Below are positions 61,201-64,000 of a DNA stretch of 64,000 nucleotides, in pieces. Position 1 is the stretch's first letter, and each line of letters starts with the position of its first letter. The DNA is from Dasyornis broadbenti (lineage: Eukaryota > Chordata > Aves > Passeriformes > Dasyornithidae). The stretch is from assembly GCA_013397935.1 (NCBI GenBank), contig VZRN01006300.1, positions 634,329 to 698,328 on the forward strand, given 5' to 3'. Both the position numbers and the translations under genes were made by a program. The notes below the pieces were generated by a model, which saw only the letters and a program-made list of their open reading frames with translations, was not told the DNA's origin and made no database searches.

Positions 61201-62317
61201 ATCAGTATATGTTTCTAATTATTCTGATCTCAGACAGTAGCAAAAGCAACATATTTAAAACCTTTCATGGCTTCTGAATTATGGCTGAGCTGATCAGGGG
61301 CAAAAACTAAATGTTGTTCTCAAACCCAAGTCTGACAAAAAAGCTGAGGCAAAAATTCAGCCTTTTAGCATTTCCCCGTTTCAGTACATTGATTTTGGAT
61401 GAAAGAACTTGTTTTGTATTTGAAGAGATCCTTCTGCCTCTGAGTGTTTGTTCTCTCTTGTCTCCAGTTTTTAGCTAATCCTCACACCCAAGATATTTAA
61501 GTTTCGCTGTTGCCCATACGTGACAAAAAGCAACAGTTAGTCTGTCTGCCTCGCTAGGTCAAGCAAAGTCCAGCCATCTGCACTCCACTAAAAGAGCAAT
61601 AGCCTGCAGACAATTATTGCAATACCAAAATAAGTTTAAGTGAAACAAGAGACATCAAAAACTCATTCTGTAATTCCACAGCAATAAAATAATGATTAAG
61701 GGAAAGGTCAGTCAACTTACCACTTTCTCAAAAAAGCTACCGGTAACAAGCCCAAAACAAAAAACAAACCCCAAAAATGAGCTTTTTTCAAAGCTTCAAA
61801 TCATTAGCAGTTATTTTATAAAGTTCATAGTGAATTGACCAGGTAGTAGAGGCTAGAGAATGGCAAACAGTGATTTTCTATGGAAGTGGGAAGGGAACAG
61901 AGTGGAAAGAAAAACATTAAGAATGATATTTTTTGCTTAATTTGCACATTTGCCATTAAACCCATCTGCTAGCACCAAGAAGAAAATAAAAGACTGAACT
62001 CAACAAAAACTGGTTGTTCATGTATAAGCCAAATCAAACCAACTCAACATCCTACTATGTCAGAATAAAGTATTTTAGGAGCACAGAGCAGTAGACACTG
62101 AATCTGAATCTTGACATTAGCAAAACCATGTCAAAAAGATTCAAATTGCATTTTTTACAAAAAGTTAAGAAAACTTTGTCATACTGTTATCAATGCAAAC
62201 AGTCATCTTATGGTGGATTTGAAAATGACTGGCCAACTGCGCTGACTTATATTTGCTTGGAATGTCAAAAAAAAATTGAAATACTCACAAAATAGCCTGA
62301 TTTTCTGAATAACCTCT
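58241..62317. other. Mostly unique non-coding sequence
   Basis: No gene supported. A few CpGs cluster near 58435-58450. Open frames of up to 112 codons (59405-59743) are unremarkable. A weak CR1-like block on the minus strand near 61310-61480 is listed separately. Confidence 0.45.
61310..61480 (-). mobile_element. Possible old CR1/L2-like fragment, reverse strand
   Basis: Read on the minus strand, a block AAATGCTAAAAGGCTGAATT, then TTTGCCTCAGC near 61339-61370 resembles the CR1/L2-type ORF2 text just before RT (a GCTGA..T-TTTGCCTCAGT pattern). The rest is too diverged for me to align. It may be a real ancient fragment or a chance match. Confidence 0.3.
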
Positions 62318-62890
62318 GCAGAGATCTGTCCTGGTCGCACACTATTCTAACACTAATGATCTAGATAATGAAGGAGAAAATGACATTCATTAAACTTGGG
62401 GAAGCTGCTAACTTAAAGCTGTCAGCTTGCTGGAAGACTTAATTCAAAGCAAGTTTTAGAAACTGGAAAATTCTTTGTTGAGAAAGAGGCAAATACCACA
62501 GAGGAATGTACAGAGGAACATATGTGAGAATCATGAAGCAACAGTTCTGTTCTACTTGTGGCTGATAAAGCTTCCAGCATGAAGCTGTACCCAATCTTCA
62601 GCAAATTTCAGAAAAGATCAATGGGAAAGAATCCAAGCAAAAGCAATAGGAACATCACAGAATTAGAAAAACATGACATCTGGGAGGAAAAAAGAAAAAA
62701 ACAGAATTAACTGGAGCTCAGCCAGAAGAAGCAAAAGTAAGGGTCATGATGAAATCTTTCAAACCTATGAAAGACTGCTGCAAAGAAAGAGCGAATAATA
62801 TGTTCTCCATGCCCACAACTCTCAGAAGAAACAGAAAGGTTTAAAAAGCAAAGATTTAGGAAAACTTTACTGTACTGGGTGGAGTGAGGA
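62318..62890 (+). mobile_element. Old CR1 copy, RT palm to ORF2 C-terminal region
   Basis: Collinear with an old CR1 type: CTATTCTAACACTAATGATC, then TAGATAATGAAGG near 62343-62373 (the L-F-N-I-F-I-N-D-L-D region), ATTAAACTTGGGGAAGC at 62389-62405 (active-site segment, reading L-G-E-A instead of F-A-D-D), AGAAACTGGAAAATTC near 62458, ATCCAAGCAAAAGCAATAGG near 62631 and AGAAAAACATGACATCTGGG near 62665 (R-V-Q-R-R-A region), AACCTATGAAAGACTGCTGC near 62762, TGTTCTCCATGCCCAC near 62801 (L-F-S-M-S-T), and AAAGATTTAGGAAAACTTT near 62849. It has stops and indels throughout, and the 3' UTR and tail are not recognisable. Confidence 0.8.
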
Positions 62891-64000
62891 CATAGTGAAA
62901 AGATAAATGAGAAGCACCAAGTCAAAATTGCTAAAGGGGAAAAAAGACCCCAGTGAGTCGACAGCCAAGACTATGCGAGGAATAAGCAGCTTCCCCCAAC
63001 CACTGCCACCAAGCTGCTGTCAGAAACACAACTACTCTCCATCTTTTCAGAGACTTGTTGACCTGTGTAAAGTCTACTTCGCAGATCTAGCACTGTGCGA
63101 CAAAAAAAATAAGCTTAACAGGTGCATTGTCTCCTCTCTTTCTTCAAAGCACAGTACCCAAAATGAGACTACCAACAAGCTGCGTACCAACTGTATTACC
63201 TTGAAGGTTGAAATGTCCTAAAAAAAAAAAAAAATAAAGAAAACCCCAACCAAATCAAAACTTAGGTGTTAAAATAACCTTTTAAGAAGTCTAACACAGG
63301 CACTTGCCTCTGTTGATATGTGGATCCAGCTATGCCCTAGCACTACAAACAAACCAGACAACAGAGACAGAGAACCTGACAACAGAGAGGCACATGGGCA
63401 ATACCCTCAGCCCTATGAATTTTGTTCTCCAGTCTCATTCTGGAGGACAAATAACAGAAACACCACTTTGACTGTAATGTCTTGAGTATTTTGTAATGCT
63501 CAGCCTCATCTTATGAGCTGTAGATCAAAATCTTACAGTTTCACTGCCTGTCAGGTTTTTGAAGGACACACGGAAAAAGAAATTTCTTCCTCCAGAAGAG
63601 AGTGGAGGATAATCCATACATGGATACCCCAGCACAACTAGCTGGAGTCAGTACTGCAAGGTGCAATCCTACCATTCTGCAGCTTGGCACTAAAACTTAC
63701 TCAGTAGCAAGTATCTCTGGAAGTTTGGGAGGGCAGGGATAACCAACAAAACCTCAATCCCTTCAGGTTTTTTTTAGCTCATGGACTGTGAGCACCAGTG
63801 TATTCCAAACTGCATTTGCATTTGTTCTCACTATGCAAAACCTTTGGGAATATCTACAGGAAATGAACTCTGATTAGACATAACTGCAAGCACTATCACC
63901 TTATTCAGCCAGTTTTCTGTCTCCAGCCTCCCTCCCCAAACACCACAGTTTGACCTCCACCATTCGCATCAATGGAAGTAGCTGGGGACAGGCATTTCAT
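62891..64000. other. Unique non-coding sequence with a poly-A tract
   Basis: A 104-codon frame (62907-63221) ends just before a 15-base A run, so I considered a processed pseudogene, but I recognise no parent protein. The rest of the stretch to the window end shows no gene or repeat that I can assign. Confidence 0.45.
63220..63234. repeat. Poly-A tract followed by AATAAA
   Basis: Fifteen A residues followed directly by TAAAGAAAACC-type A/C-rich sequence. Because the AATAAA comes after and overlaps the A run, this is low complexity rather than a typical retroposon tail. Confidence 0.75.

Noticed and set aside
62907..63234. Processed pseudogene ending in poly-A
   Set aside because: The frame before the A run matches no protein I know, and the AATAAA lies after the start of the A run rather than 10-30 bases before it.
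1..64000. CRISPR array, operon, phage or bacterial defence system
   Set aside because: No regularly spaced identical repeats, no adjacent same-strand genes and no ribosome-binding-site pattern. The repeats are vertebrate retroelements.

Overview
This is vertebrate nuclear DNA, most likely from a bird. It is AT-rich, has no operon structure and no dense gene content, and its recognisable interspersed repeats are CR1 retrotransposons of avian and older archosaur/amniote types plus solo LTRs of the kinds found in bird genomes. Family assignments come from my memory of bird repeat sequences, not from a search. I recognise no annotated protein-coding gene, tRNA, rRNA or known ncRNA. The window is best read as a long intron or an intergenic stretch.

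Layout. 1-28.5 kb is almost entirely unique non-coding sequence with microsatellites, homopolymer runs, one small tandem repeat (9.02-9.09 kb) and two small CpG-rich patches (1.3 and 15.4 kb). 28.5-39.3 kb is the repeat-rich core: a CR1 3' half (28.5-29.4), a CR1 internal fragment without its 3' end (32.1-33.1), a reverse-strand CR1 3' end (35.6-36.0), a solo LTR that appears to contain a second LTR of another family (37.2-38.6) and a short CR1 tail (39.2). 39.3-54.8 kb is mostly unique sequence with another reverse-strand CR1 tail (42.75), an assembly gap beside a C-run (47.15-47.20), an unrecognised but coding-like open frame (50.79-51.08), a perfect 15-bp stem hairpin (52.19-52.24) and an AT-rich patch dense in homeodomain-type core sites (53.39-53.55). 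54.8-64 kb holds an avian-type CR1 3' end (54.8) and two older, longer CR1 copies (57.1-58.2 and 62.3-62.9), with a doubtful third (61.3).

The elements do not form a pathway. All three CR1 copies that cover the reverse-transcriptase active site have lost the paired aspartates, so none could make an active enzyme. I found no convincing undescribed system. The items most worth checking are the coding-like frame near 50.9 kb, the hairpin near 52.2 kb, the nested LTRs, and the 3'-less CR1 fragment at 32 kb.
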